Shown here piece by piece: positions 34,579 through 43,300 of a DNA stretch of 64,000 nt. The translations under genes and the position numbers were made by a program. Source of the DNA: Pseudomonadota bacterium (GTDB taxonomy: Bacteria; Pseudomonadota; Gammaproteobacteria; Burkholderiales; Rhodocyclaceae). The notes under the pieces are model-generated. The model saw only the letters and a list, made by a program, of their open reading frames with translations, was not told where the DNA came from and did no database searches. Each line of letters opens with the position of its first letter. Positions within the stretch are counted from its first letter, which is position 1. Location: positions 1 to 64,000 of the forward strand of contig JAFEDI010000105.1 of the NCBI GenBank assembly GCA_018241725.1, read 5' to 3'.

Positions 34579-35280
34579 ATGAATAAGTCTCACACTGTTT
34601 GCTTTGCGATGACGCTCATCTTTTCCGGCGTTGCTGCTGCTGCCGAGCAGTCTGCATTTACATTCGAGTCGGTGCAGGCGCTCGACGACATGTCATCTTT
34701 GATTCGAGCGAAACTCCCTCTCGGAACTACCCGCGCAAATTTACGCCGCACGTTTATCGAAGAAGGGCACGGAACTCTAAAGATCAGGGCTGGTGATCCA
34801 GGCGTAGAAAAGTACATCTATGACATAGATCTTTGCCACTACTATGTATGGCGCTGGAACATATCGGCTGATTATGACGACAGCGGCCAATTGCGCCAAG
34901 CTTATGTGAACGGGAATATTGTCTTCCCAGATGGCAATCCAAAGAAGGTGATTTCAAAGACCGCCGAAGAAGGTAAGAAGTCATCAATATACCGAGTGCA
35001 ACGGCCCAGGCCGGAAGCATTCAAGGGGGAACGCTCACTCGGGTTTCTGCTTTTTGATCGCGATAGCGATCCAAAGACTACCGACGATCAGGCGCTAGTT
35101 GGCGCCGGTCCAAGTCGAGCTGATCCAACAAACATGGGCAAGCTAATCGTGTACACGGACGTCGATCCCTGGCGCTCTATCTTTGACTTCGATACTGCTA
35201 ACCGTATCGTTCCGTATTCTGGTGATTGCAAAGAAGTCGACAAAGTAATGCAATCGCTAAAGGAGGGCCGGAAGCCGTGA
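34579..35280 (+). CDS. cassette 4: secreted protein of unknown function
   Basis: 233 residues with a signal peptide (hydrophobic segment to about residue 22, cut near AAAAEQ). The mature part begins with a helix SMART-like to small periplasmic inhibitors of unknown type, then IRAKLPLGTTRANLRRTFIEEGHGTL (about 42-67), a segment reminiscent of thresholded 'BamE-like' beginnings, and a mixed beta region with two Cys (in DLCHYYVW and SGDCKEV) that may pair. No family assigned. Its attC begins 2 bp after the stop codon. Confidence 0.6.
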   Translation: MNKSHTVCFAMTLIFSGVAAAAEQSAFTFESVQALDDMSSLIRAKLPLGTTRANLRRTFIEEGHGTLKIRAGDPGVEKYIYDIDLCHYYVWRWNISADYDDSGQLRQAYVNGNIVFPDGNPKKVISKTAEEGKKSSIYRVQRPRPEAFKGERSLGFLLFDRDSDPKTTDDQALVGAGPSRADPTNMGKLIVYTDVDPWRSIFDFDTANRIVPYSGDCKEVDKVMQSLKEGRKP

Positions 35281-35281
35281 G

Positions 35282-35350
35282 GCCCAACCCTTCGTTGCAG
35301 GGGACCTTGCGCATAAAGCCGCGCAAGGCCCCTGAACTCGAACGTTGGGC
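35282..35350 (+). repeat. attC site of cassette 4
   Basis: 69 bp between R'' GCCCAAC and its exact complement R' GTTGGGC. Inner arms CAGGGG/CCCCTG and CCTTGCGC/GCGCAAGG form the stem. Confidence 0.9.
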
Positions 35351-35359
35351 GGCTACACC

Positions 35360-35725
35360 ATGACATACGATCCACTGTCCGAAGTAATCAACGAACCGCT
35401 GCGAATCGATGGTCGAGCCATCGCAAGCCTCACTGAGTTTCGCTCGCGCGAGAAGCTTCTGCACCTTCCTGGTGTTGATACGGCACTTGAGCGCGAGCGG
35501 CTGCTGAAGATACTGAACACGCTGCTCGACGAGTTGCTTGCTGGAATTGAAAGGAACCCCTCAAAACTGTGGGCCTTGACTCAGTTCCAACGGGCTCTCG
35601 TTCAGGTCCAACTGGAGGACACGGAAGCTCGGGAGCACTTCGGCATGGAAATCGAACACATCATGGATGTTCTCGGTATTGAAAGCTCCGACGGTCTTCT
35701 GTCCTTCTACCTTGGTGGCCTGTAA
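35360..35725 (+). CDS. cassette 5: small helical protein, DUF4844-like
   Basis: 121 residues from the ATG of MTYDPLSEV; a TTG 15 bp upstream lies inside attC and is not used. Helical and acidic. The C-terminal block EREHFGMEIEHIMDVLGIESSDGLLS-like (HFGMEIEHIMDVLGIESSDG) resembles DUF4844 proteins, which are small, of unknown function and common in integrons and as possible immunity proteins. The family call is from memory of that block. Confidence 0.6.
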   Translation: MTYDPLSEVINEPLRIDGRAIASLTEFRSREKLLHLPGVDTALERERLLKILNTLLDELLAGIERNPSKLWALTQFQRALVQVQLEDTEAREHFGMEIEHIMDVLGIESSDGLLSFYLGGL

Positions 35726-35744
35726 TGTCTGAACACTGCCAGCC

Positions 35745-35817
35745 GCCCAACCACACGGTCCAGGGGACGCTGCGCGATAAAGCGCCGCGCAAGCGCCCCT
35801 GACCTTCGACGTTAGCC
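35745..35817 (+). repeat. attC site of cassette 5
   Basis: 73 bp, R'' GCCCAAC to R' GTTAGCC, inner arms CAGGGGACGC/GCGCCCCTG. Clearly related to the attC of cassette 4. Confidence 0.9.
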
Positions 35818-35819
35818 GA

Positions 35820-36239
35820 ATGGAAATCGAACACCTCCTCAAGCGCCGACAACTGAACGTCCAAGAGCAAAATCTCCTTGCCAAGCATTACATCAAGGAG
35901 ACTGCCCTAGCTTTTCGTCGCAGCGAGAGTCGATTGCAATGGATAAAGGCAGTACTAAACCAACAAGGTTTAGATGCCACTGACGGCATCCTTGTTCAAG
36001 AGTCGTCCGTGCCGTGTGGCGGCAATGAACAAAGTGCTTACGCAAAGTGGGTTACGTCAAAAGGACAGTTCTTTGACATAGAAGCCACTACATCGATGGA
36101 CACCTTCGCTCTCGTGTCAGTCGACGCATGTAAAGATGTAACTCAAAGGACCGTAGTGAGTGCCAATGAGCCTGGTACTGGCAAAAGTTTTGGCGCCATA
36201 GCTATTGAGGCTCTCAATGAGCTATCGTCACTCGGCTAA
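35820..36239 (+). CDS. cassette 6: unknown soluble protein
   Basis: 139 residues. The ATG is only 2 nt after the R' core, so there is no room for a normal leader within the cassette; ribosome entry must come from the preceding attC or the mRNA must be leaderless-like. Helical first half (LLKRRQLNVQEQNLLAKHYIKETALAFRRSES), then a beta-rich half. The phrase GTGKSFGAIA looks like part of a nucleotide loop but no Walker A is complete. No family recognised. Confidence 0.55.
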   Translation: MEIEHLLKRRQLNVQEQNLLAKHYIKETALAFRRSESRLQWIKAVLNQQGLDATDGILVQESSVPCGGNEQSAYAKWVTSKGQFFDIEATTSMDTFALVSVDACKDVTQRTVVSANEPGTGKSFGAIAIEALNELSSLG

Positions 36240-36332
36240 CAATTCCGTCGAGAGGGACCGCCTGCAAGCTGAGCTTGCAGGTTCCCTTCGCGGCTTCGCC
36301 GCTACGGCGGCCCCTCACGTCAAACGTTAGGG
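36234..36332 (+). repeat. attC site of cassette 6
   Basis: 99 bp, R'' GGCTAAC to R' GTTAGGG. It matches the attC of cassette 2 nearly throughout. Where they differ in the apical stem (CTGCAAGC/GCTTGCAG here, CCACAAGC/GCTTGTGG there) the changes are paired. Confidence 0.9.
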
Positions 36333-36352
36333 ACTATGATCTAGGAGACCTT

Positions 36353-36808
36353 ATGTCCGTATCGAAAGAAATTCAGAAAAAGGCAATCGCTGCTGTTGTT
36401 GATGTAAATCCCGGGGCAATCGATTGCCAGGTGATCTACTCACTTCCAGAATTTCTTAACGGACAGCTCGTTGTTGTTGAGGGAAGTCATCAAGGCAGTG
36501 GCGACAAATTTACGAACCACGTTTACGTTTCCGGAAAAGGTGTCCGGGTAGCAAAGAACCAATCGCATTTCGCGCACCTCGTCGCTGAAGAGGCAAAAAA
36601 GCCAAGCGCTGTCGCCGAGTTCACTCGCACCAGTGGTATTGCGGGAGTGATCGCAATCATCATTACGCTAACCATCTGCTACATGTTTGCTTTCCTTCGT
36701 GTAACCGATGTCCCCGCTGTTCTCTCAACATCTTTAGCCACTATTCTCGGTTTCTATTTCGGCACAAAAGCCACCCATCATGATCGTCATGATAAGCGCG
36801 GCCCCTAA
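36353..36808 (+). CDS. cassette 7: membrane-anchored protein of unknown function
   Basis: 151 residues from ATG 36353, with AGGAGA upstream; the longer frame runs through the attC and is rejected. A soluble N-terminal domain (about 1-85) is followed by two C-terminal membrane helices, AGVIAIIITLTICYMFAFL and VLSTSLATILGFYFGTKA (about 97-137), and a His/Asp/Arg tail. The layout, a cytoplasmic domain tethered by a terminal helical hairpin, is seen in several membrane effectors, but nothing identifies this one. The stop lies inside the R'' of its attC (CCCTAAC, 36803-36809). Confidence 0.6.
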   Translation: MSVSKEIQKKAIAAVVDVNPGAIDCQVIYSLPEFLNGQLVVVEGSHQGSGDKFTNHVYVSGKGVRVAKNQSHFAHLVAEEAKKPSAVAEFTRTSGIAGVIAIIITLTICYMFAFLRVTDVPAVLSTSLATILGFYFGTKATHHDRHDKRGP

Positions 36809-36813
36809 CACTA

Positions 36814-36918
36814 CTCTAAGGACTTCCCCGTCAAGTACCGTTTTCCCATGACCGGCCGCCAGGCCGGTTTTCCTTTCTTGCCTACCCGCTTTTGTTCCCT
36901 GACGCCTGCACACACGAC
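36814..36918 (-). mobile_element. solo end of a second IS1111-attC-type element
   Basis: About 105 bp nearly identical to the transposase-downstream end of the IS at 33425. It starts CTCTAAGGACTTCCCC, has the same ACCGGCC-GCCA-GGCCGGT hairpin, and sits the same 4 bp after a TAAC core of an attC. The rest of this IS copy and the 3' half of the attC are gone. Confidence 0.7.
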
Positions 36919-36921
36919 AGA

Positions 36922-36954
36922 CCGCTTGTCATGAAAAAAGACATGGCGTTTAAT
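36922..36954 (-). pseudogene. scrap of a second integron integrase gene
   Basis: 33 bp that read IKRHVFFHDKR on the minus strand and match the intI remnant (31069-31101, [11 protein letters not shown]) at 28 of 33 bases. Too short for certainty, but its place directly after an IS end at the array border is telling. Confidence 0.4.
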
Positions 36955-37075
36955 GCGCCGCGCATACATCGACACCATTTCCCCACACCATCCGATCGAG
37001 CAGGACATTCACACGGGCTTCATCGCAGCCCCATTGACAGCGCCCTTCCGATCCCACCAATCCGAGAGGAAAGGT

Positions 37076-37183
37076 ATGCCGTTCATTGGACTCGGGCTTC
37101 ACATCCTCGCCCCCTTGTTCTTCAACGTTTCCGTCCTGCTCGCGCTGCTCGGGTCCGCCTACGCCCTGTCGCGTCTGCTGTGA
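37076..37183 (+). CDS. very small membrane protein, possibly truncated
   Basis: 35 residues, MPFIGLGLHILAPLFF... ending SRLL, one hydrophobic helix. AGGAAAGG stands just before the ATG. The first ten residues resemble the start of small membrane proteins that normally continue further, so this may be a decayed gene. It precedes the next gene by 36 bp. Confidence 0.35.
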   Translation: MPFIGLGLHILAPLFFNVSVLLALLGSAYALSRLL

Positions 37184-37219
37184 TTGCCCCCCCAAAACCC
37201 ATCCGCCGTACCGACCTGC

Positions 37220-37792
37220 ATGCCAACCCTCATTTCCCACGCCGCCGTTCCACTTGCCATCGGCTTCGGGCTCGGCCGGCACAGGATTCCGCCCCGCCTC
37301 CTTCTCGCCGGCGTACTGGCCGCGATCGCCCCGGATCTGGACGTCGTCGCCTTCAGGCTCGGCATTGCCTATGCCGATGCATTCGGGCATCGCGGAGCAA
37401 GCCACTCCTTGATGTTCGCGCTCCTGCTGGCCGCAGGCGCCTCCCCTGCTGCGCCGCTACTGCGCACATCGAAACTCACGTCCTTTCTCTTCATTCTGAC
37501 CGCCGCCGCATCGCATCCGCTCCTGGACATGCTCACCAACGGCGGCCTCGGCGTGGCGCTGTTCTGGCCCGTGTCGGATCATCGCTACTTCGCACCGTGG
37601 CAGGTCATCGAGGTCTCGCCCCTTTCCTTACGGCGCGTGTTCAGCACACAAGGGCTGGCGGTCATGCGCTCGGAGCTTGCCTGGGTATGGGTGCCCTGTG
37701 CGGTAGCGGCGGCGATCGGAATGCAGATCCGTCGTGGCGATCCGCCTGCCGCTCCGGGGGAGTCTTCCCTGAACGATAGGCGGCGGCGCTGA
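37220..37792 (+). CDS. YdjM-family inner-membrane metal-dependent hydrolase
   Basis: 190 residues from the ATG of MPTLISHAAVPLAIG. The family's His/Asp residues are in place on membrane helices: SHAAVP, AIAPDLDVV (about 36-44), HRGASHSLMFA (about 57-67) and SHPLLDMLTNGG (about 103-114). About four helices. The group is annotated as zinc-dependent hydrolases; the E. coli member belongs to the SOS regulon, but no LexA box is evident here. The substrate is unknown. Confidence 0.8.
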   Translation: MPTLISHAAVPLAIGFGLGRHRIPPRLLLAGVLAAIAPDLDVVAFRLGIAYADAFGHRGASHSLMFALLLAAGASPAAPLLRTSKLTSFLFILTAAASHPLLDMLTNGGLGVALFWPVSDHRYFAPWQVIEVSPLSLRRVFSTQGLAVMRSELAWVWVPCAVAAAIGMQIRRGDPPAAPGESSLNDRRRR

Positions 37793-38008
37793 GGCCATGC
37801 AACATCGTGGGCATTCGAAACGGAGAGCTGGGAAACCTGTGGCCGCTCGGAATGCCGGCGTTTGCTGCGATGGCCTTGCCTGCCGTACTCGCAGCATGGC
37901 TTGCATCGCGCCGGAGCACTCCGTAAGGGAATTCCCCGCAAACCCTGCCGATTCGCCATTGGCATGCTCATTGCACTGGCTTCGAGCATCTGAAATCGGA
38001 GGCGCATC

Positions 38009-38650
38009 ATGATCGTCCAATCCACCTCACGCCTTGGCTATGCGGCAGAAATGCTCCGGACGGCGTCGATCCGGCAGCCCCCGGTCGCCGCTTCGGCAAA
38101 TCCTGCCGATACCGTCCGCATTTCCCAGGCGGCACGGGATGCGCTTGCCGCCTCGGCTTCTTCTACCGCCAGCCATGACGATGAGGGCGTCGCAGCCCGG
38201 CTGGCGGAGATCAGGGCCCGGGGCCCGATCAACCGATCGCAGGAAGATCAGGAATACCTGTTCGCCAACGACAAGCGGCTTGCCGCCATCGCCGCCCAGG
38301 GCAAATCGCCCGACGAGCTGTCCGCCGACGACCTCGATTACATGCAAAAAGCCACCGGGCTCGTCAATACGATGGCGAATCTCAGTCCGGCGGAAAAGGC
38401 GCTGTACGACAAGGCCGTTGCCAGCGGCAACAAGGCAGCCGCTGCAGGCATCGGCCAGATCGCCTTGACCCGGATGATGGGCCACACAGCCGGCGGCGCC
38501 AGCGGCGCGACCTACGATCCGCTCGACACGGCCATTACGGCGGCCAACATCGAGAAGTACTTCAGCCACAGCATCGTCGATCCCAGCGGCAAGGCCGCCT
38601 CCAATTTCCAGGCCTTGATCCAGTTCCTGCAGGCCAGTCCATCGGCATGA
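38009..38650 (+). CDS. conserved-looking soluble protein, function unknown
   Basis: 213 residues with CGGAGG 7 nt before the ATG. Residues 30-50 (ANPADTVRISQAARDALAAS) resemble the disordered beginnings of flagellar/FlgM-like or secreted regulatory proteins. A helical middle (QEDQEYLFANDKRLAAIAAQGKSPDELSADDLDYMQKATGLVNTMANLSPAEKALYDKAVASGN) and a C-terminal helix follow. No signal peptide. A long frame on the other strand covers the same region but has no ribosome site. Confidence 0.55.
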   Translation: MIVQSTSRLGYAAEMLRTASIRQPPVAASANPADTVRISQAARDALAASASSTASHDDEGVAARLAEIRARGPINRSQEDQEYLFANDKRLAAIAAQGKSPDELSADDLDYMQKATGLVNTMANLSPAEKALYDKAVASGNKAAAAGIGQIALTRMMGHTAGGASGATYDPLDTAITAANIEKYFSHSIVDPSGKAASNFQALIQFLQASPSA

Positions 38651-39291
38651 CGCAGGAGCGTTGCGACCGCACTCCCCAGCCCATCGCCGAGCCGCTCCGC
38701 ACACCCAGTCCAGCCCAACCGCCCCCCACGGAAACCGATCCGACAACCGCTGACGCCGTCCCGACCCTCCCAAAGCACCTCGCGAGGAGCCCGACGAGTG
38801 TCCCGCCCTATCCGCGAGTCCCTCGCGAGTACCTCCGGGACAGGCCGCCCCTATCCCGCCGATACGCCCGCCCTGTCTGAAAACTGCTCGCGAGGAGCTC
38901 AAAGCTGCTCGCGAGGCCCGGCGGGATAGGGGCCGACCATCCGGGAGCCCCTCGCGAGCAGCCCGGAGACAGCCCTGCCCTATCCCCCGCACCCAGGCGA
39001 GGGCTTCCGATACAGGACGGACTACCCCGGTAGGGGTCGCGAGGTCCTCCGGGAGAGTCGCGAGTACCTCGGCGGGGGTCGCGAGCCCGTGCGACGGCGC
39101 AGCGATCAGCTCAAGGACTCCGGCTGGCGCCAGCTCCGACATCGCCAGCAGCCACCAAAGAAACGCATCCGCATATCCAGAAACGCCAACATCATGCTTG
39201 CCACCTTGCATGGCGCGCAGTAGATTCGGACGAGATTCGCGGCACTGAACATCACGCCGACAATGGCCAGCCTTCCGCTGTCACACGCTCA
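38651..39291. repeat. gene-poor region with TCGCGAG palindrome field
   Basis: No credible gene. Eight copies of TCGCGAG (38780, 38823, 38888, 38909, 38952, 39039, 39060, 39081) fall within 308 bp, often in the larger contexts CTCGCGAGTACCTC and TGCTCGCGAGG. Around 38857 and 38920 the blocks GCCCCTATCCCGCC and GGCGGGATAGGGGC are inverted copies. The region could fold extensively. It may be what remains of a repetitive gene or a protein-binding array. Confidence 0.6.
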
Positions 39292-39321
39292 GTGAAACCT
39301 CAATCACATTGGGACACTCTG

Positions 39322-40338
39322 ATGTCGATCCTCAACACACTGGGAATCAAACCCTATTCGAAGTCAAACGACAAACAGGCTGAACTTTTCTCGATCAATT
39401 TCCGCAAGAAACTGGACAGAGGCGATTACCTCGAGGCTGAAATGATGCTCATGAAGGCATCGGATCAGAATCGGGAACGCATGATCTATGGTTTTGCCAC
39501 CTCGGAGAATTCGGTGCAGATCTCCGCTGCATGGGCCACGAAACATCCCAGGTCGGCATTTGCAAACATCGTGGTCGGCGCAAGCCTCATTGTGAGTGGA
39601 TGGAAGATCAGAGGGGGCAACTATGCCGAAGACGTAGCCGATAACGCATGGGCGCCTTTCCTGAGCAAGCTGGGCAGTGCCGAAGAGCCTTTGCTGCGGG
39701 CGGCAAAAATTGACGCTAGCATTGCCGAGCCCTACTCCTGGCTGATCCACTCCGGTCTTGGACAAGGTGCATCCAGGGAGGACCAACACCGACTTTTCGT
39801 CGAAGCCACGTCCAGAGCGCCGTTGCACTGGCCGGCGCATTACAAGTATTTCAATGTGCTCACGGAAAAATGGGGCGGAAGCCATGACGAAATGTTTGAT
39901 TTCGTGCGCCACAGCACAAGAAAAGCCCCTCGGGGAAATGTGCTGCATTGCCTGACGCCTTCAGCCTATAACGATTTCGCCCTTTCCATCGTCTCGGCGC
40001 GTGGCGTCAACACAGCCCGTCAGACGTTGCGAAAACCTCAATTCGCGGAAGAGGTGGCTGCGGCGCTTTATGCATGGCTGGATGCGACCCCCGAAAACCT
40101 GCCAAGCAAGCTCGATAACGTCAGTGGCGGCTTTTCAAGCTATGGTTTGAATCAATTCGGCGTTGCGCTCTATCTCTGCGGCGCCAGGAGAGAAGCGAAG
40201 GCCGTCCTCGACGCATTGCAGGGTGAAATCGAGTCGGTGCCATGGGCATGGATTGCGGACGGGGTGAAGGAGCGCCTCAATCCCGCCTTCGTCTATGATC
40301 GGGCATGCGGGGAACTTGGGATCGATCCCAGCCGATGA
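39322..40338 (+). CDS. tetratricopeptide-like helical protein, function unknown
   Basis: 338 residues from the ATG of MSILNTLGIK; a GTG 30 bp upstream is the alternative. Repeated helix pairs with Trp/Ala/Tyr spacing (RGDYLEAEMMLMKA, SAEEPLLRAAKIDASIAEPYSWLIHSGLGQG, WPAHYKYFNVLTEKWGGSHDEMFDFVRHS, YLCGARREAKAVLDAL) look TPR-like. Similar standalone proteins are known in proteobacteria without function. It converges with the hybrid kinase gene. Confidence 0.6.
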   Translation: MSILNTLGIKPYSKSNDKQAELFSINFRKKLDRGDYLEAEMMLMKASDQNRERMIYGFATSENSVQISAAWATKHPRSAFANIVVGASLIVSGWKIRGGNYAEDVADNAWAPFLSKLGSAEEPLLRAAKIDASIAEPYSWLIHSGLGQGASREDQHRLFVEATSRAPLHWPAHYKYFNVLTEKWGGSHDEMFDFVRHSTRKAPRGNVLHCLTPSAYNDFALSIVSARGVNTARQTLRKPQFAEEVAAALYAWLDATPENLPSKLDNVSGGFSSYGLNQFGVALYLCGARREAKAVLDALQGEIESVPWAWIADGVKERLNPAFVYDRACGELGIDPSR

Positions 40339-40385
40339 GCACCAGAATGATCTGGTGCTCCGTACGGGAGAACGTTTCGCGACCT

Positions 40386-43300
40386 CTATTCCAGAGTGCG
40401 CAACAGGCGCTGCATCTGGGCATCCACCTCCATGCATCGGGCTTCCAGTGTTTCCTTGTCGAAGCCCTCCTTTCGTACGATCAGGGCTTCGAGGGCCGCG
40501 GCGGCATTTGCAATCCCGTCTGCACCCAGGGTAAGGGCTGCACCCTTGAGGCTATGGGCCAGGCGCACCGCCTCTTCCGGTCTGCCATCCACCAGGTAAT
40601 CCTGCACAGCATCCATGTCATACCGGTGGCGCGATGCAAGCTCCCGCACCAGCTCAAGATAACGCCGACGCCGGCCAAGCAGCACGGAGAGGCCGCGCTG
40701 CACGTTCAGCCCGGCCTCCCGCTCGAGTCTGATCAGATACCCGTCCTCGTCATCCGGCTTTTTCAGATCATGCGGGATTGCTCCGGTGTCTGTCGATGAC
40801 GGCGACTTGCGCCCCTTCGACAACCATTCGAGCAAAGTCGAATACAAGGCATCCGGATCGACCGGCTTGGCAACGAAGCCGTTCATCCCAGCCACTTCGC
40901 AGGCGATCCGGTCATCGTCGAAGGCATTCGCAGTCATCGCCAGGATGGGTAGATCGCCACGGTCCGGCATGGCCCTGATCGCCCGCGTTGCCGCCAGGCC
41001 ATCCATCTCGGGCATCTGCACGTCCATCAGGACCAGCGCGTAGTCGTTGAGGCTTACCTTATCGACGGCCTCCAGGCCATTGGCGGCGGTATCCACTTCA
41101 AGCCCACAGCTCCGCAGCAGTTCGAGCGCCACCTCACGGTTGATCGCGTTGTCCTCGACCAGGAGCAGGCGCGCGCCCGCAAAATGGCTGCGCAGGGCGG
41201 CTTCCCCTCCAACTGGCGTCGCGCTATGCGCGTTCGCCTCCGGTGTTTCGCTCCCTCGCTTGAGAAACGCAGTCAGCCAGAAAGTACTGCCGGTGCCGGG
41301 CCGGCTCTCGGCTCCGGCCTCACCACCCATCATTCGGGCGAGATGACGGGTGATGGCGAGCCCGAGCCCCGTCCCGCCAAAACGGCGGGTGGTCGAAACG
41401 TCGGCTTGCTCGAAGGACTGGAACAGCCGGCCCAAAGCCTCGGGCTCGATGCCGATCCCGCTGTCCCGTACCTCGAAGCGCACCAGGCATGCCCCATCAC
41501 GCTCTTCGAGCAGTTCGCTACGCAGCACGATGCCGCCCCGCTCGGTGAATTTGAGCGCATTGCTCACATAATTCAGCAAGGCCTGCCTGAGCCGCGTCAC
41601 ATCACCGCAGAGCCACTGCGGTACGTTGCCGGCATCGACGTTCACGCTCAAGCCCTTGGCCCGCGCCGCCTCGCCGACCAGCTCCGCCACATCGACGAGC
41701 AGGCCTGAGACCGAAAAGTCCCGCGTTTCGAGCTGCAGCTTGCCGGCCTCGATCTTCGAGATATCCAGGATATCGTTGATCACCCCTTGCAGATGACGGG
41801 CTGCAGCGGTGATCTTGTCCAGCCGCGCAATCGCCGCGGGTGCCTGAATCTCGTGATGAAGCAGATGCGTCAAACCAATGATGGCGTTCATCGGCGTGCG
41901 GATTTCATGGCTCATGTTGGCGAGGAAGGCGGACTTCGCCCGGTTTGCGGCCTCCGCCTGCTCCCGCGCCCGTTCCAGATCCACCGTGCGCTCCGCGACC
42001 AAGCCTTCCAGATGATGCCGATACGCGGTGAGTTCCTCGCCGATGCGCTTCTTCTCGGTGATGTCTTCCTTCACCGCGAAGTAATGGGAGACCTCTCCGT
42101 TCGGCTGACGGATCGGCGTGATGATGGCGAACTCGATGTATTCGCTGCCGTCCTTGCGCCGGTTGCAGAACTCTCCTCGCCAGACCTCACCCAGCGACAA
42201 CGCCTTCCACAGCGCCACATAGCTCTCCCGCGGTGTCTTTCCGGATTGCAGGAAGCGCGAATTACGGCCGATCACCTCCTCCCGCGTATAGCCGGTCTGG
42301 CGCAGGAAGGCTTCATTGACGTATTCGATGTTGCCGGCCAGATCGGTGATTTCGACGTTCTCCGGGCTCTGCTCGACGGCCATCGACAGCTTGCGCAACT
42401 GTGTTTCCGCCACCTTGCGGGCGGTGATGTCCTCGGAAAAGATCACGATCCCGCCAACCCGTCCATCCGCGGCATACCAGGGACGCACCTCCCACCGCAA
42501 CCACTGGGCACGGCCATCGGCACGTTCCAGGCGGTCCTCGTCGGAGGCGAACACTTCCCCCTCCAGCGCCCGGCGATGGAGGGCTTTCCAGTGCTCGGGG
42601 ATTTCCGGGAATATCTCGTAATGGGAGCGGCCGACAAGGCACTGCGCCCCAAGACCGTAATCGTCAAGCCAGCGCCGGCTGACCGCCATATAGCGCATTC
42701 CGTCGTCGAACATCGCCAGGGAGGCCGGCGCATGGTCGATCAGGACCTGCAGCCGCTCCTGGCTTTCGCGCAGCCGGGCACTGATGCTTTCCGCCTCACG
42801 ACGCGCCGCCACCGCGTCGGCCATCTGGTTGAGCACGGCCAGCCGAGCAACTTTCTGCTCTGCCAAGGCTGTCGCCAGCGCCCGCTCCGCCTGCTGTTGA
42901 TCGGAGACATCGAAAAAGGTGGTCAATACACCTTCCTGCAACACCACGCCGGATACGAGGACTTCCCGTATGGTTCCATCCTTGCAGGTGATGCGGTAGA
43001 TGGCCGGGGCGATGTCCCCTCCGGCGGCGGCCGCATGTGCGACCGCCCCATCCCACTTCGCCTTGACTAACGCCCGATAGGTGGGGTCGGGGTAAGCCAC
43101 GCGAAACCAGTGCTCGATGGACGGTAGCTCTGCCAATGCATACCCGAAAACCTGCTCGAAGCGGATGTTCAGCGCAATGATGTGGCCGTCCGGCGCCACA
43201 TACCCCAAAGGCAGTGGAGCCAGTTCGAACAGATGGTGAAAACGGGCTTCGCTGGCCTCCCGCGCCGTAGCCTCCTGCCCCAGGCGCGTCTGCACGGCTG

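Noticed and set aside
38027-39211. 394-residue minus-strand frame across 38009-38650 and the TCGCGAG field
   Set aside because: No ribosome site, repetitive Arg/Ala/Gly product, and the + strand gene has a good Shine-Dalgarno. It could be a decayed gene, but I cannot support it.
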